In this document: piece after piece, positions 1 to 6,439 of the stretch | How the letters are laid out: each line of letters opens with the position of its first letter | Position numbering within the stretch: position 1 is the first letter of the stretch | DNA from: Candidatus Doudnabacteria bacterium | Lineage (GTDB): Bacteria > Patescibacteriota > Doudnabacteria > UBA920 > O2-02-FULL-48-8 | Direction of reading: 5' to 3' | Assembly: GCA_016207695.1 (NCBI GenBank) | Contig: JACQPC010000088.1 | Span: 1 to 19,528 of the forward strand | DNA: 19,528 nucleotides | Position numbers and translations under genes: made by a program | The notes under the pieces: generated by a model | Databases searched by the model: none | What the model was told of the DNA's origin: nothing | What the model saw: only the letters and a program-made list of their open reading frames with translations

Positions 1-1
1 C

Positions 2-178
2 AATCCGAATTACCAAAGCCAGCCGCCCGTCCGCACCATTTCGACCAATTTTATGAAGCGGTTCGCCATTGCCCAACCTGAACCTATGTATTTAACCGGG
101 GTTAAGAACCCCGCCTGTTTGGAATTTCTCAATCATCCGGAAAAATACGCCATTGAACTTTCGGCCATTACATCGTAG
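2..178 (+). CDS. C-terminal end of an unrecognised protein (partial)
   Basis: A reading frame is open from the window edge to TAG at 176-178, giving about 58 residues ending in YAIELSAITS. The stretch has no membrane segment, no Cys pair and no motif I recognise. It lies 9 bases before the next start codon on the same strand, so the two genes may be co-transcribed. Coding status rests on the open frame and tight spacing only; function is unknown. Confidence 0.5.
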   Translation, partial: NPNYQSQPPVRTISTNFMKRFAIAQPEPMYLTGVKNPACLEFLNHPEKYAIELSAITS

Positions 179-187
179 AATTAAGCC

Positions 188-1684
188 ATGGATCCACTAG
201 TCATCAAGCTGGGCAAAAAAGACGACATCGCTTCAGTAGTCAAAAAGATTAAGGATCTTAAAGAGCGCGATGTGGTTTTTGAATTGGAAAAAGGCTCGGT
301 GCTATTAAGCTCTTCGGCCAACCTTCGGCTGATCAAAAGAACAGCCGAAGTGCTTGGCAAAAAAGTGCGAGTTTCCACAAATGATCCCATGGGCAAAATG
401 ATTGCCAGAAAAGCCGAAATGCTGGCCGGTGACGAAGCGGAAAAGGTTAAACGGGTAGTTAGGAACTCTTCGCGGTTTTCCGACATCGTGTCTTCCAAAA
501 GGATTCTTCCGCCGCAGACTCTGCAGTCATTGAATATCAAAGTTCCCAAGCTTCCCAGTTTGCCCAGTTTTCCTAAGCTTAAGATTTCCAAATATTTTAT
601 TCTCGGGGCGTCAGCCGTGGTTGTTATTTTGTTTGCTTTGGCAGTGATTCTGCCGCAAGCGCAAATCACGGTTTATGCGAGATCAGAGCCGATTAACCGT
701 GATTTTGAAATTCAAGTTGATTCGGCAGCCAAGCAGGCAGATCAAAGCACCTTCACAATTCCCGCAGAGCTTATTTCCCGCGAGGTTTCGGATACTAAAA
801 CGTTTACAACCACGGGCACACAGATTTCTGGAACCAAGGCTACCGGTGCTGTGACAATTTATAACAATACCTCTACGACCCTAAGGTTAAGAGCAGTTAC
901 TACGACTTTAAGCGCAAACGGGAAAAATTTCCGCTTTACTGCCGATGTCAGCGGCATTAAGCCCAATGGCACAACTGGGCCGGTGGCAATCGAAGCTTCG
1001 GAACCTGGCGATTCTTACAATCTTGCGGCGAACACCCGATTGGAAATTATTAACTCGGCTCTTGGCAACCGCGATGTCTATGCCATGAATGAGGCAGCGC
1101 TGGCCGGCGGGACCTCAAACGGGGTTAAGATTTTTTCTCAAGAGGATTTTGACCGGGCCGTGGTTTCTATGACCGAACAGCTTTTGGCCAAGGTCCAAGA
1201 GGATTTAAGCGCCACCATTTTGCCTTCCGGATCAAATGTGGAAGTTTTGGCCAAGACCGCAAGCAAAGAAGTCGGCGTTGAAGCGGAAAGCTTCGATTTT
1301 ACTATGATTGGCAGAATAAGGGCTTTGGTTTATAAAAAAGATAATCTTACATCAGTCATGACGGAAAATATCAATAGCATTTTGTCATCCGACAAGTATC
1401 TGCTTAATTCCAAAGATGAGATCAGGGCGCAATTTAAATCAGTGGATTTGGCCGCAGGCAAAGGAGTTCTAAATGTTCATTTTGAAACAACGGTTGCTTA
1501 TAAAATTGATACAACCGGACTTTCCAGGCTTTTGGCCGGCAAAACCGGCCCGCAAATCAGGGACATTCTTTTGACCAAGCCGGAGATTGACCGCGTGGAT
1601 GTGAAGTTCTCGCCGTTTTGGGTCAACAAAGCCCCCCGATTTAACGGCAAAATCCGTATACAAAGCAAATTGAACCAAGAATAA
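188..1684 (+). CDS. Membrane-anchored surface protein, baseplate J-like type of CPR bacteria
   Basis: This 498-residue protein has three parts. Residues 1-100 form a soluble, probably cytoplasmic alpha/beta-looking domain with charged helices. A Pro/Lys/Ser linker spans about 105-133 (PKLPSLPSFPKLK). One strong transmembrane helix lies at about 136-157, followed by about 340 exported residues. The exported part contains a beta-rich stretch near 215-260 (GAVTIYNNTS, then NGKNFRF) typical of proteins annotated as baseplate J-like in Patescibacteria. There is no signal peptidase or sortase site, so the protein is probably a single-pass anchor with an external C-terminus. The ATG at 188 has no clear SD. 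Its stop lies 5 bases before the -35 box of the ribosomal operon promoter. The architecture is clear; the biochemical role is unknown, and an envelope scaffold or adhesin is only a guess. Confidence 0.75.
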   Translation: MDPLVIKLGKKDDIASVVKKIKDLKERDVVFELEKGSVLLSSSANLRLIKRTAEVLGKKVRVSTNDPMGKMIARKAEMLAGDEAEKVKRVVRNSSRFSDIVSSKRILPPQTLQSLNIKVPKLPSLPSFPKLKISKYFILGASAVVVILFALAVILPQAQITVYARSEPINRDFEIQVDSAAKQADQSTFTIPAELISREVSDTKTFTTTGTQISGTKATGAVTIYNNTSTTLRLRAVTTTLSANGKNFRFTADVSGIKPNGTTGPVAIEASEPGDSYNLAANTRLEIINSALGNRDVYAMNEAALAGGTSNGVKIFSQEDFDRAVVSMTEQLLAKVQEDLSATILPSGSNVEVLAKTASKEVGVEAESFDFTMIGRIRALVYKKDNLTSVMTENINSILSSDKYLLNSKDEIRAQFKSVDLAAGKGVLNVHFETTVAYKIDTTGLSRLLAGKTGPQIRDILLTKPEIDRVDVKFSPFWVNKAPRFNGKIRIQSKLNQE

Positions 1685-1689
1685 GACAT

Positions 1690-1718
1690 TTGACACAATC
1701 AATCAAAGTTGTTAGAAT
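1690..1718 (+). promoter_or_regulatory. Promoter of the infA-rpsI ribosomal operon
   Basis: A consensus -35 box TTGACA (1690-1695) is followed after 17 bases by TAGAAT (1713-1718), one base from the consensus -10. Transcription should start near 1725, leaving a leader of roughly 78 bases to the preferred infA start. It lies just after the stop of the preceding gene, so the operon does not depend on read-through. Confidence 0.8.
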
Positions 1719-1802
1719 TTTTAAGCATTTAGTAAATAAACCCCGGTTTTGCTGGGAATTTGGACTCATATTACTACTGCAACTCAAGACTTAGGGAAGT
1801 CT

Positions 1803-2021
1803 ATTCCACAAAAGAATACGATCGAGCTTGAGGGCACGGTTTTGGAAAACCTGCCTAACGCTGTTTTCCGTGTACAGATTACCTCTGGACAAGTCATTTT
1901 GGCGCATATCGCCGGGAAATTGCGGGTTAATAAGATTCGAATTTTACCTGGGGACAGAGTGATTGTGGAAGTAACGCCGTATGATCTGACGAGAGGGCGG
2001 GTAATAAGAAGGTTAAGATAA
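1803..2021 (+). CDS. infA: Translation initiation factor IF-1, probable ATT start
   Basis: IF-1 is an OB-fold protein that binds the 30S A site during initiation. The product matches the family throughout ([42 protein letters not shown]). The frame contains no ATG or GTG: an in-frame TAA lies at 1737 and the first TTG is at 1749. Starting at ATT 1803 gives exactly 72 codons and puts IELEGTV where E. coli IF-1 has IEVEGTV. An AGGG lies 7-10 bases upstream (1793-1796). Starting at TTG 1749 would add 18 residues ([12 protein letters not shown]...) unlike IF-1, with no SD. The gene identity is certain. The AUU start is an inference from alignment and spacing. First gene of the operon. Confidence 0.93.
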   Translation: MPQKNTIELEGTVLENLPNAVFRVQITSGQVILAHIAGKLRVNKIRILPGDRVIVEVTPYDLTRGRVIRRLR

Positions 2022-2048
2022 TGTTAGATGTAAGATGGATGATGTAAA

Positions 2049-2162
2049 ATGAAAGTTAGAACTTCGGTTAAACCAATCTGCAAGAAGTGCAAAGTCATCC
2101 GCCGGCGCGGGAAAGTTTATATTATCTGCGATAATCCGAAGCATAAGCAACGTCAAGGTTAA
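2049..2162 (+). CDS. rpmJ: 50S ribosomal protein bL36
   Basis: This 37-residue protein of the large subunit begins [14 protein letters not shown]. The zinc ligands of the Cys-containing form are all present: Cys11, Cys14, Cys27 and His32. Its length is usual for the family. It follows infA as in many bacteria. The 27-base spacer is made of GATG/GTAA-like repeats (TTAGATGTAAGATGGATGATG) and offers only a weak SD. The TAA stop overlaps the first base of the hairpin at 2162-2213. Confidence 0.95.
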   Translation: MKVRTSVKPICKKCKVIRRRGKVYIICDNPKHKQRQG

Positions 2163-2213
2163 AAAGTTTGAAGGTTTAAAGGTTAAAAAGTGCCTTTGAA
2201 CTTTGAAACTTTT
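2162..2213 (+). repeat. Long hairpin in the rpmJ-rpsM spacer
   Basis: The arms at 2162-2182 and 2193-2213 pair over 21 positions with one G-G mismatch and two G-U wobbles, around a 10-base loop. There is no T-tract, so it does not look like a standard terminator. It ends 17 bases before the rpsM ATG, which has no SD. Confidence 0.7.
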
Positions 2214-2230
2214 CTAACTTTAAAACATTT

Positions 2231-2626
2231 ATGGCTCTAGTACGCATAGCAGGGGTATCGTTGCCCCAGAATAAAAGAATAGAAGCAGCGTTGCCGTATA
2301 TCTACGGCATTGGTTGGCCTTTGTCCCAAAAGATTTTGGTGGCCGTGAAGGTGGATCCGAACAAAAGGACTTCGGAACTGACAGAGGCTGAAGTTGCCAA
2401 GATCAGAGAGTTTATTGAAAAAAACTATACGGTGGAAGGCAGTTTGCGCTCGCAGGTTACTGGCAATATCAAAGTGAAGAAAGAGATCGGTTCTTACCAA
2501 GGCTTGCGACATATCAAGGGGTTGCCGGTGCGCGGACAAAGAACCAAGACCAACTCGCGCACCAGGCGCGGCAATGTAAGAAAGACAGCGGGCTCGGGCA
2601 GACGAGCGGCAGCAGAGAAGACATAG
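2231..2626 (+). CDS. rpsM: 30S ribosomal protein uS13
   Basis: This 131-residue small-subunit head protein contacts tRNA and the bridge to the large subunit. Family signatures are present: ARIAGV-like VRIAGVSLP near the start, YIYGIG at about 23-28, the central [18 protein letters not shown] block, and the basic tail [12 protein letters not shown]. The Ala/Arg-rich end (GRRAAAEKT) is slightly longer than in E. coli. The ATG follows a long hairpin and the sequence CTAACTTTAAAACATTT, with no purine-rich SD, so initiation may rely on unstructured A/U-rich sequence or coupling. Confidence 0.96.
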   Translation: MALVRIAGVSLPQNKRIEAALPYIYGIGWPLSQKILVAVKVDPNKRTSELTEAEVAKIREFIEKNYTVEGSLRSQVTGNIKVKKEIGSYQGLRHIKGLPVRGQRTKTNSRTRRGNVRKTAGSGRRAAAEKT

Positions 2627-2631
2627 ACTTA

Positions 2632-2686
2632 ACCCCTCGGCTCGGCCTAATCGGCCTCGCTCGGGGTAAAATTACTTCGTAATTTT
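2632..2686 (+). repeat. Two hairpins in the rpsM-rpsK spacer
   Basis: A GC-rich imperfect hairpin (ACCCC at 2632-2636 with GGGGT at 2663-2667, inner GGCC at 2644 with GGCC at 2653) is followed at once by a perfect 8-bp hairpin. The latter pairs AAAATTAC (2668-2675) with GTAATTTT (2679-2686) around the loop TTC. Its 3' arm touches the rpsK ATG at 2687. Confidence 0.65.
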
Positions 2687-3130
2687 ATGGGACAGCAGAA
2701 GGCCACCACAATTCAAGGGGATGAAATCAAGGCCGCAGCATCGGCCATTGCTCCTGTGGGCAAAAAGAAAAAGTCAAAGATCAAAGTGGCCCGCGGCAAG
2801 ATTTACGTCCAGTCAACCTATAACAACACGATTATTACTGTGACTGACCAAAGCGGCAATGTAGTAGGCTGGGGTTCGGCTGGCCGCACAGGATTTAAGG
2901 GATCCAAAAAATCCACGCCTTACGCGGCCCAAAAGACCATGGAAGACACATTGCTAAGGCTGCGGGATACAGGGCTTACAGAAGTCGACGTATTCGTTAA
3001 GGGAATAGGGACAGGTCGCGAGTCTGCAGTCCGCGCTCTACAAGGCGCTGGATTCAATATTTTGTCGATTAAAGACCAGACCCCAATTCCCCACGGCGGT
3101 GTTCGACCCAAGAAGGCGAGGAGAGTATAA
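2687..3130 (+). CDS. rpsK: 30S ribosomal protein uS11
   Basis: This 147-residue platform protein carries the family core from about residue 33: ARGKIYVQSTYNNTIITVTD, GSAGRTGFKGSKKSTPYAAQ, GIGTGRESAVRAL and the C-terminal PIPHGGVRPKKARRV. About 20 extra residues at the N-terminus (MGQQKATTIQGDEIKAAAS) precede the usual Lys-rich start. There is no other in-frame ATG before the core, so the extension appears real. The start codon directly abuts a hairpin and has no SD. It ends two bases before rpsD. Confidence 0.96.
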   Translation: MGQQKATTIQGDEIKAAASAIAPVGKKKKSKIKVARGKIYVQSTYNNTIITVTDQSGNVVGWGSAGRTGFKGSKKSTPYAAQKTMEDTLLRLRDTGLTEVDVFVKGIGTGRESAVRALQGAGFNILSIKDQTPIPHGGVRPKKARRV

Positions 3131-3132
3131 AT

Positions 3133-3741
3133 ATGTCACGCTATACCGGACCAAAAATCAGATTATCGAGGAAATTTGGCGAAGCCTTTACTCCAAAGGC
3201 TGCTAAGTATTTGGCCAAGCGAAATTATCGCCCAGGCATGCACGGCCAAAATCCGCAGAGAGTCTCGGAATATGGCGCCCAACTTCGGGAAAAGCAGAAA
3301 GCCAAGGCGATTTACGGGATTATGGAAAAACAATTCCGCAGATACTACGAAAAAGCCAGCAAGAAAATAGGCATCACCGGAGACGCTTTGCTTGAGATGC
3401 TGGAAAAAAGGCTGGATAACGTGGTTTACCGTTTAGGATTTGCCACTACCCGTCCGCAGGCCAGACAATTGGTTACGCATGGATTCTTTGAAGTCAACGG
3501 CAAGAAAGTCAATATTCCGTCGCTTGAGGTGAGGGTTGGAGATGAGATTAAAGTCAGGGAGATAAAGAAACAATCCGGATACATCAAGAATCTTGCTCCG
3601 GCCTTGGCCAATGCCAAGACCGTGGAATGGCTTTCCTTGGATCCTAAAGCTTTTTCCGGCAAAATTTTATCTAAACCAATCAAGGATCAAATGGACCAAA
3701 CAATTAACACTCAACTTATCGTTGAGCATTATTCGAGGTAA
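3133..3741 (+). CDS. rpsD: 30S ribosomal protein uS4
   Basis: This 202-residue primary 16S rRNA binder begins SRYTGPKIRLSRKFG. It contains the conserved block RNYRPGMHGQ, then the S4 RNA-binding domain at about 90-155 (EKRLDNVVYRLGFATTR, ARQLVTHGFFEVNGKKV). The N-terminal zinc Cys residues of some S4 proteins are absent, so this is the Cys-less form. A GAGGAGAG inside the end of rpsK serves as SD for the ATG at 3133. The order rpsK-rpsD-rpoA-rplQ is that of the E. coli alpha operon, in which S4 represses its own operon; no matching target site was identified here. Confidence 0.97.
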   Translation: MSRYTGPKIRLSRKFGEAFTPKAAKYLAKRNYRPGMHGQNPQRVSEYGAQLREKQKAKAIYGIMEKQFRRYYEKASKKIGITGDALLEMLEKRLDNVVYRLGFATTRPQARQLVTHGFFEVNGKKVNIPSLEVRVGDEIKVREIKKQSGYIKNLAPALANAKTVEWLSLDPKAFSGKILSKPIKDQMDQTINTQLIVEHYSR

Positions 3742-3744
3742 TCT

Positions 3745-4680
3745 ATGGAATCCATTCCATTGCCCAAAAAGATTTCGTTCCAGGAAGTGGGAGACAATAA
3801 GTATCAGGTTGTAATGGAGCCGCTGTATCCCGGATACGGGGTTACCATCGGCAACAGCCTCCGCCGAATTTTGCTTTCGTCATTATCGGGAGCGGCCGTG
3901 GTCGCGGTTAAGATCAAAGGAGTGGATCATGAGTTTTCAACCATTCCCAACGTCAAAGAAGATGTGATCGAAATTATCCTCAACCTTAAGCAGCTGCGAA
4001 TGAAAGTCCATACAGATCAGCAAGTAAAGCTGGAACTTAAGGTCAAGGGTGAGAAAGAAGCGAAAGCTTCTGATATTAAAAAAAGCAGTGACGTGGAAAT
4101 TGTGAATCCTGACTTGCACATAGCAACGCTCGATAATAAATCGGCGGAATTGGACATGGAAATTGTGGTAGCCGCGGGCCGCGGATACGTGCCGGTAGAG
4201 CAGCGGGAGCATGAAAAGCTGGAAATTGGCATGATCGCTGTGGATGCCATATATACGCCAGTTAGGAACGTTAATTTTGACGTCCGAAATGTCCGTGTAG
4301 GGCAGATTACCAATTTTGACGAATTAGTTTTGACCATGGAAACTGACGGCACCGTAAGCGGCAAAGACGCCATCGACCAGGCTTCAAAAATATTGGTTGA
4401 GCATTTTAGATTATTTACTAAAGACAACTTAGAAGAGGCGAGCCAAGAAATAGAAGCTGAAGAGACACCTTTGGAAGAAGGAGTTAAAACGCCGGAAGAA
4501 GACGATCTGCGTTCCCTTGGCCTTTCTAACCGTTCTTACAATGCCTTGGTTAAGAATAATATTAAAAAGATTTCTGATTTACAGGGCCTAACTCACGATC
4601 AATTGATGGAACTGGAAGGTTTGGGCGGAAAATCAGTCGAAGAAATTGAGCGTCTATTGGCTGGTTATGCCGGAAAATAA
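3745..4680 (+). CDS. rpoA: RNA polymerase subunit alpha
   Basis: This 311-residue subunit nucleates RNA polymerase assembly. The N-terminal dimerisation domain shows the family motifs PLYPGYGVTIGNSLRRILLSS near residues 25-45, VDHEFSTIPNVKEDVIEIILNLK, and GRGYVP near 148. An acidic linker (about 230-255, EIEAEETPLEEG) leads to the alpha-CTD with LGLSNRSYNALVKNNI and GLGGKSVEEI, the helix-hairpin-helix region that contacts UP elements and activators. The length is normal. GAGG sits just before the start and the gene follows rpsD by three bases. Confidence 0.98.
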   Translation: MESIPLPKKISFQEVGDNKYQVVMEPLYPGYGVTIGNSLRRILLSSLSGAAVVAVKIKGVDHEFSTIPNVKEDVIEIILNLKQLRMKVHTDQQVKLELKVKGEKEAKASDIKKSSDVEIVNPDLHIATLDNKSAELDMEIVVAAGRGYVPVEQREHEKLEIGMIAVDAIYTPVRNVNFDVRNVRVGQITNFDELVLTMETDGTVSGKDAIDQASKILVEHFRLFTKDNLEEASQEIEAEETPLEEGVKTPEEDDLRSLGLSNRSYNALVKNNIKKISDLQGLTHDQLMELEGLGGKSVEEIERLLAGYAGK

Positions 4681-4683
4681 TTT

Positions 4684-5025
4684 ATGAGGCATTTGAAGAA
4701 AAAGAAAATTGGCAAGGGGCGTGACCAAAAAAGAAAGCTTTTGCGTTCTCTGGCGGCTTCGGCTATTGTTTATGAAAAAATTCAGACTACGGAAGCGAGA
4801 GCCAAGGTTACCCGTTCAGTGGTGGAAAGATTGATCACCAAGGGGAAAAAAGAGGATTTGCATAATAAACGGCAAGTTTTTTCAGCACTCCCAAACAATG
4901 CGGCTCGCAAGGTTATTGAAGTTTTGGGCCCGCGGTATAAAGAACGAGCCGGCGGATATACAAGGATTATAAGGATCGGAAAATACAAGGATGGCATGCC
5001 GAAAGTAATGCTAGAGCTAGTGTAA
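4684..5025 (+). CDS. rplQ: 50S ribosomal protein bL17
   Basis: This 113-residue large-subunit protein at the exit tunnel rim shows the family pattern: a basic start (MRHLKKKKIGKGRDQKRKL), LAASAIVYEKIQTTEARAK, VERLITKGK, and the C-terminal RAGGYTRIIRIG with KVMLELV. It follows rpoA by three bases as in most bacteria. The SD is weak (GGAA in the end of rpoA), so it is probably translated by coupling. Confidence 0.96.
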   Translation: MRHLKKKKIGKGRDQKRKLLRSLAASAIVYEKIQTTEARAKVTRSVVERLITKGKKEDLHNKRQVFSALPNNAARKVIEVLGPRYKERAGGYTRIIRIGKYKDGMPKVMLELV

Positions 5026-5078
5026 GGTTATAGGTGATAGGTTATAGTTAATAGTTCTATAACCTAAAACCTACAACC
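5026..5078 (+). repeat. Long hairpin in the rplQ-rplM spacer
   Basis: The arms at 5026-5047 and 5057-5078 pair at 19 of 22 positions around the loop TTAATAGTT. The 5' arm is built from GGTTATAG-like units (GGTTATAGGTGATAGGTTATAG, 22 bases including the joins), the 3' arm from CCTA-like units. It begins directly after the rplQ stop. There is no T-tract. rplM starts 15 bases later without an SD. Confidence 0.75.
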
Positions 5079-5092
5079 TACTAACCTAATTT

Positions 5093-5512
5093 ATGAAAAC
5101 TTTTTTGCCTAAAACTAAAGAAATTAAGAGGAGTTGGTATCAAGCTGATGCTTCAAAGTTTACCTTGGGCCGATTAGCTTCGAAAGTTGCCACAATACTT
5201 CGGGGCAAGCATAAAGTGACTTTTACTCCTCACATGGACGTGGGAGATTTTGTCGTTGTCACTAATGCCGAGAGGGTTAAACTGACTGGCCGCAAATTAG
5301 AACAAAAAAAATACCATAGATTTTCCGGTTATCCTGGAGGTCTTTATACTAAAACTTTATCGCAGCGCATGGAGAAAGAGCCAGAGAAGGTGATTAGAGA
5401 TGCGGTCTATAATATGATTGACAAAAACCGCCTGCGAAAAGATATTGTAAGAAGGCTCAAAATTGTTAAGGGTGACGTTCATCAATTTCCCAAAGATAAG
5501 GAGCTGATTTGA
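5093..5512 (+). CDS. rplM: 50S ribosomal protein uL13
   Basis: This 139-residue early-assembly large-subunit protein carries WYQADASKFTLGRLASKVATILRGK (residues about 16-40), the DVGDFVVVTNAERVKLTGRK block and the YHRFSGYPGGL motif typical of L13, then the RMEKEPEKVIRDAVYNMIDKNRL region. The ATG at 5093 is preceded by CTAACCTAATTT with no SD. The stop TGA overlaps the rpsI start by one base, so the two are likely coupled. Confidence 0.97.
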   Translation: MKTFLPKTKEIKRSWYQADASKFTLGRLASKVATILRGKHKVTFTPHMDVGDFVVVTNAERVKLTGRKLEQKKYHRFSGYPGGLYTKTLSQRMEKEPEKVIRDAVYNMIDKNRLRKDIVRRLKIVKGDVHQFPKDKELI

Positions 5513-5973
5513 TGCCAGTAAGGAAAGCGCCGACAAAAAAAAGAGCAAAGGAAGAAGCTAAGCCCGAATCAAAGCCAATTTTGCCTAGCAAAACTTTTTA
5601 TGCCGTGGGTAGAAGAAAAACGGCGGTGGCGCAGGTTTTAGTAAGCAGTGGAAACGGAGCTATCAGCGTTAATAATGTTGCTTTTGAAACTTATTTTCCC
5701 ACAGATCAATTGCAGTCCATAGCCAAGCATCCCTTGGCTGCCTTGGGGCTTATGAATTCAATAAATGTGAAAGCCAAGATTCACAGCGGCGGGATCCACG
5801 CGCAATCAGAAGCGCTAAGGCATGCTCTCGCCCGCGCCATTGTAGGAATGAATCCTGAAAGCCGAACGACACTTAAAAAGTTGGGATTCCTGACCCGCGA
5901 TCCAAGAGTCAAAGAGCGAAAAAAGCCGGGGCTCAAGAGAGCCCGCCGCGCCCCCCAATTCTCAAAGAGATAA
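5512..5973 (+). CDS. rpsI: 30S ribosomal protein uS9
   Basis: This 153-residue small-subunit protein has a C-terminal tail that reaches the P-site tRNA. A Lys/Glu-rich N-terminal extension of about 28 residues precedes the core (FYAVGRRKTAVAQVLV). The core continues with SGGIHAQSEALRHALARA, LTRDPRVKERKKPGLKRARR and ends QFSKR, the conserved tail. The ATG at 5512 has AAGGAG 8-13 bases upstream; the TTG at 5509 is not needed. It is the last gene of the operon, followed at once by a terminator. Confidence 0.97.
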   Translation: MPVRKAPTKKRAKEEAKPESKPILPSKTFYAVGRRKTAVAQVLVSSGNGAISVNNVAFETYFPTDQLQSIAKHPLAALGLMNSINVKAKIHSGGIHAQSEALRHALARAIVGMNPESRTTLKKLGFLTRDPRVKERKKPGLKRARRAPQFSKR

Positions 5974-6007
5974 CCAAAAATACCCCTGCAGGGGGGTATT
6001 TTTTTGG
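5974..6007 (+). terminator. Terminator of the ribosomal operon (symmetric)
   Basis: The stem AAAAATACCCC (5976-5986) pairs with GGGGTATTTTT (5993-6003) around a six-base loop, starts at the rpsI stop codon and runs into a T-tract. The matching A-tract on the 5' side would let it work on the other strand as well. Confidence 0.9.
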
Positions 6008-6089
6008 TCAAAGTAATAATGTTAAAGCAGTTTCGGATAGTATTAAATGTTTTTACTTTAGAATTAGCCTTGAGAGGGAGGTGATTATC

Positions 6090-6149
6090 ATGGCTGAAGA
6101 AGAAAAGAAGCGAAGTCAGCAGGAAGAGGATGAGACAGTGGGTTCATAA
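6090..6149 (+). CDS. Possible 19-residue acidic peptide
   Basis: The ORF encodes MAEEEKKRSQQEEDETVGS. Its ATG is preceded by GGGAGGTGAT (6077-6086), the best SD match in the window, with GGAGG ending 8 bases before the start. It is a free-standing unit between the ribosomal operon terminator and the hairpin at 6167-6193. A possible -10 (TAGAAT, 6059-6064) lies upstream, but I see no convincing -35. The peptide is highly charged with no membrane segment. The function is unknown. The strong SD is the main evidence; a chance short ORF is possible. Confidence 0.45.
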   Translation: MAEEEKKRSQQEEDETVGS

Positions 6150-6166
6150 CACTGGGATTTATTGCC

Positions 6167-6193
6167 AAATACCCCAAACAATTTGGGGTATTT
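6167..6193 (+). terminator. Hairpin after the 19-codon ORF
   Basis: A perfect 12-bp stem, AAATACCCCAAA (6167-6178) with TTTGGGGTATTT (6182-6193), closes a three-base loop. The downstream tract is only partly T-rich (TTTGTGTT), so termination may be moderate. The next promoter begins inside this tail. Confidence 0.65.
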
Positions 6194-6194
6194 G

Positions 6195-6203
6195 TGTTAT
6201 AAT
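6195..6203 (+). promoter_or_regulatory. Extended -10 promoter of the four-Cys protein gene
   Basis: TGTTATAAT is a perfect extended -10 (TG, one base, TATAAT). No -35 is visible at the usual distance because that space is the hairpin stem. Seven bases after the -10 is 6210, the A of the downstream ATG, which predicts a leaderless mRNA. Confidence 0.65.
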
Positions 6204-6209
6204 CATGGT

Positions 6210-6437
6210 ATGGATCAGCATAGCCTGCACCATTTGGACAAGGATAAAATCTGCCAGCTTTGCAAAAAACATGACCCGATGACCAAGGATTATTCGGAAG
6301 ATTTTGAGTTACAGACCGCTCTGCGCAATTATGTGGAAAAAACCACCGGTGAACGGGTTAACGTCGCTGACATCGCCCGGCTTTGCGATTCCTGTTATAA
6401 TCTTGTATCTAATAACGTGGAAGAAGATGAGGAGTGA
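6210..6437 (+). CDS. Small protein with two CxxC pairs, probably zinc-binding
   Basis: This 75-residue protein has Cys15-x2-Cys18 (ICQLCKKHD) and Cys59-x2-Cys62 (LCDSCYNLV). The four Cys are well placed to hold one zinc ion, as in zinc ribbons. The N-terminus is His-rich and the end is acidic (NVEEDEE). A TTG 16 codons upstream (6162) is in frame, but lies before the -10 box and inside the hairpin, so ATG 6210 is chosen. No SD is present, as expected for a leaderless mRNA. Its stop overlaps the SD region of the next gene (GGAGTGA), so both are probably co-transcribed. I do not recognise the family; a nucleic-acid or protein-binding role is only a guess. Confidence 0.75.
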   Translation: MDQHSLHHLDKDKICQLCKKHDPMTKDYSEDFELQTALRNYVEKTTGERVNVADIARLCDSCYNLVSNNVEEDEE

Positions 6438-6439
6438 AT

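Noticed and set aside
1749..1802. TTG 1749 as infA start
   Set aside because: It adds 18 residues unlike IF-1, has no SD, and lies only about 24 bases after the predicted transcription start; ATT 1803 fits family length exactly. Kept as the alternative.
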